Of a stretch of DNA of 6,519 nt, positions 5,457 to 6,519 are shown in pieces. Source of the stretch: Candidatus Aminicenans sakinawicola JGI OTU-1 (GTDB lineage Bacteria; Acidobacteriota; Aminicenantia; Aminicenantales; Aminicenantaceae); NCBI GenBank assembly GCA_000493965.1, contig AWNV01000134.1:1-6519 (forward strand). The letters run 5' to 3'. Every line of letters starts with the position of its first letter. The first letter of the stretch is position 1. Under the pieces are notes generated by a model. The model was not told the origin of the DNA. It did no database searches and was given only the letters and a program-made list of their open reading frames with translations. The translations under genes and the position numbers were made by a program.

Positions 5457-6519
5457 AGTTTTAGGTGTATCTCGTGATTCTTCTTCCGAAGAAATAAAAA
5501 GAGCCTATCGTCAAATGGCTCTAAAATATCATCCTGATAAAAATCCAGGTAAAAAAGATGCAGAAGAAAAATTTAAGATTGCGGCCGAAGCATACAGCGT
5601 TCTCATTGATCATAATAAAAGATCTATTTATGACCAATTTGGTTATGAAGGTTTGCGAGGAGAAGGATTTAGCGGATTTTCTGGATTTAATTCGTCAATT
5701 TTTGAGGATTTCGAAGATATCCTAGGAAATTTTTTTAATTTTGGATTCGGAAATTTCTTTGGGACACGTCAGAAAAGAAATTCATATTATCCTAGTAGAG
5801 GAAGAGACCTCGCTTTAGAACTTGAAGTATCATTGGGAGAAGCAGCCTTTGGGGTGGAAAAAGAAATCAAACTTAACAGGATTGAACTGTGCTCTGTATG
5901 TAAAGGTTCAAAGATGCAGCCTGGCACACAGAAATCTGTATGTAGCCAATGCCAGGGGAGAGGACAGGTCCGTTATCAACAGGGTTTTTTTACAGTTTCT
6001 CGCACTTGTTCATATTGTAGAGGAACTGGAGAAATAATTACTTCTCACTGTGAAGAATGCAAGGGTTCCGGTAGAATAAAAAAAAAGAAAACACTAAAGA
6101 TTAAGATACCAGCAGGAGTTGATAATGGTATTAGGCTGAGAATGGAAGGGGAAGGGGAAGCTGGAGATAGAGGTGCATCAAGAGGCGATCTTTATATTTC
6201 TATTCGAGTAAAAAAACACGAGTTGTTTGAAAGAGAAAATAGTAATCTATTCTGTCAGGTTTCTATATCTTTTGCAAAGGCAGTTTTGGGAACAACTTTG
6301 GAAATTCCAACCTTAGAAGGAAAAGAAACTTTGAAAATTGCTCCAGGTACTCAAACGGGAAAAGTTAACAATTTAAAAGGGAAAGGGATGAAAAACCTTC
6401 ACAACAATAGAAAGGGAGATTTATTTGTTAAAGTCAATGTTAGGACGCCAGAGAATTTAACAAAAGAACAAAAAGAAATCATTAAACAGTTTGCTAAATC
6501 CAGAGGTGAAAATTTGGGA
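5434..6519 (+). CDS. dnaJ: Hsp40 cochaperone DnaJ (3' end outside the window)
   Basis: DnaJ binds unfolded substrate and triggers ATP hydrolysis in DnaK. The frame is open from ATG 5434 to the window edge (362 codons), so probably only a few residues are missing relative to the usual ~375. The J domain (1-~66) starts QDYYEVLGVS and has the catalytic HPD at 33-35. A Gly/Phe-rich linker spans ~70-110. The zinc-binding region has four motifs: CSVCKGSK (153), CSQCQGRG (170), CSYCRGTG (192) and CEECKGSG (206); the first has Lys in place of the final Gly, but all eight cysteines are present. The C-terminal substrate domains follow (KIKIPAGVDNGIRLRM, then GDLYISIRV, LEIPTLEG, GKGM and GDLFVKV). The gene begins inside the last codons of dnaK (23-nt overlap). 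GGGGT (5421-5425) may serve as its ribosome binding site. Confidence 0.96.
   Translation, partial: MTKQDYYEVLGVSRDSSSEEIKRAYRQMALKYHPDKNPGKKDAEEKFKIAAEAYSVLIDHNKRSIYDQFGYEGLRGEGFSGFSGFNSSIFEDFEDILGNFFNFGFGNFFGTRQKRNSYYPSRGRDLALELEVSLGEAAFGVEKEIKLNRIELCSVCKGSKMQPGTQKSVCSQCQGRGQVRYQQGFFTVSRTCSYCRGTGEIITSHCEECKGSGRIKKKKTLKIKIPAGVDNGIRLRMEGEGEAGDRGASRGDLYISIRVKKHELFERENSNLFCQVSISFAKAVLGTTLEIPTLEGKETLKIAPGTQTGKVNNLKGKGMKNLHNNRKGDLFVKVNVRTPENLTKEQKEIIKQFAKSRGENLG

Noticed and set aside
5822..6037. Plus-strand open frame of 71 codons inside dnaJ
   Set aside because: It lies in a different frame over the DnaJ zinc-finger coding region, where the DnaJ frame is continuous and unmistakable.
1..6519. 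CRISPR array, tRNA or rRNA genes
   Set aside because: No regularly spaced repeat set and no recognisable tRNA or rRNA sequence was seen on reading either strand.

Overview
This is an AT-rich bacterial window (roughly one third G+C by eye). The right 4.3 kb is a heat-shock chaperone operon and the left 2.2 kb is accessory DNA holding a small toxin-antitoxin module, a decayed beta-propeller gene and repeats. The decayed gene belongs to a secreted 6-bladed beta-propeller family that I associate mainly with Candidatus Aminicenantes and relatives. That, with the low G+C and the hrcA-grpE-dnaK-dnaJ order, makes an Aminicenantes-like bacterium my best guess; this is an inference from family memory, not a search result.

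Left region (1-968). The first ~75 bases are richer in G+C than the rest and hold no convincing gene. A 32-bp element at 88-119 recurs with 3 mismatches at 1987-2018. Two stacked sigma70-type promoters (239-269 and 283-309), interleaved with TTATAA/CTTAT palindromes, precede a toxin-first type II toxin-antitoxin pair: a RelE/ParE-family toxin (318-566) and an Xre-family antitoxin (550-879). The genes overlap by 17 nt, and only the antitoxin has a strong ribosome binding site.

Middle region (969-2157). A secreted 6-bladed beta-propeller gene is broken by a -1 frameshift near 1108, by in-frame TAG (1379) and TAA (1541) codons, and probably by an in-frame deletion near 1485-1497. Its C-terminal 118 codons remain open. 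After it come the second copy of the 32-bp element and an 83-bp inverted repeat with 23-nt arms.

Right region (2158-6519). A good extended -10 promoter drives hrcA (repressor of class I heat-shock genes), grpE (nucleotide exchange factor), dnaK (Hsp70) and dnaJ (Hsp40, running off the right edge). hrcA and grpE are 10 nt apart, grpE and dnaK 2 nt apart, and dnaK and dnaJ overlap by 23 nt, so they are surely one transcript. DnaJ delivers substrate and stimulates ATP hydrolysis by DnaK, GrpE resets DnaK by ADP release, and HrcA normally represses such operons through CIRCE, although no CIRCE element is visible here. The most notable point is that DnaK has only 530 residues: the ATPase domain and substrate-binding beta domain are intact, but the C-terminal helical lid is absent and the usually conserved substrate-loop residues are changed. 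The window shows no obviously new multi-gene system; the lidless DnaK inside an otherwise standard operon is the best lead.
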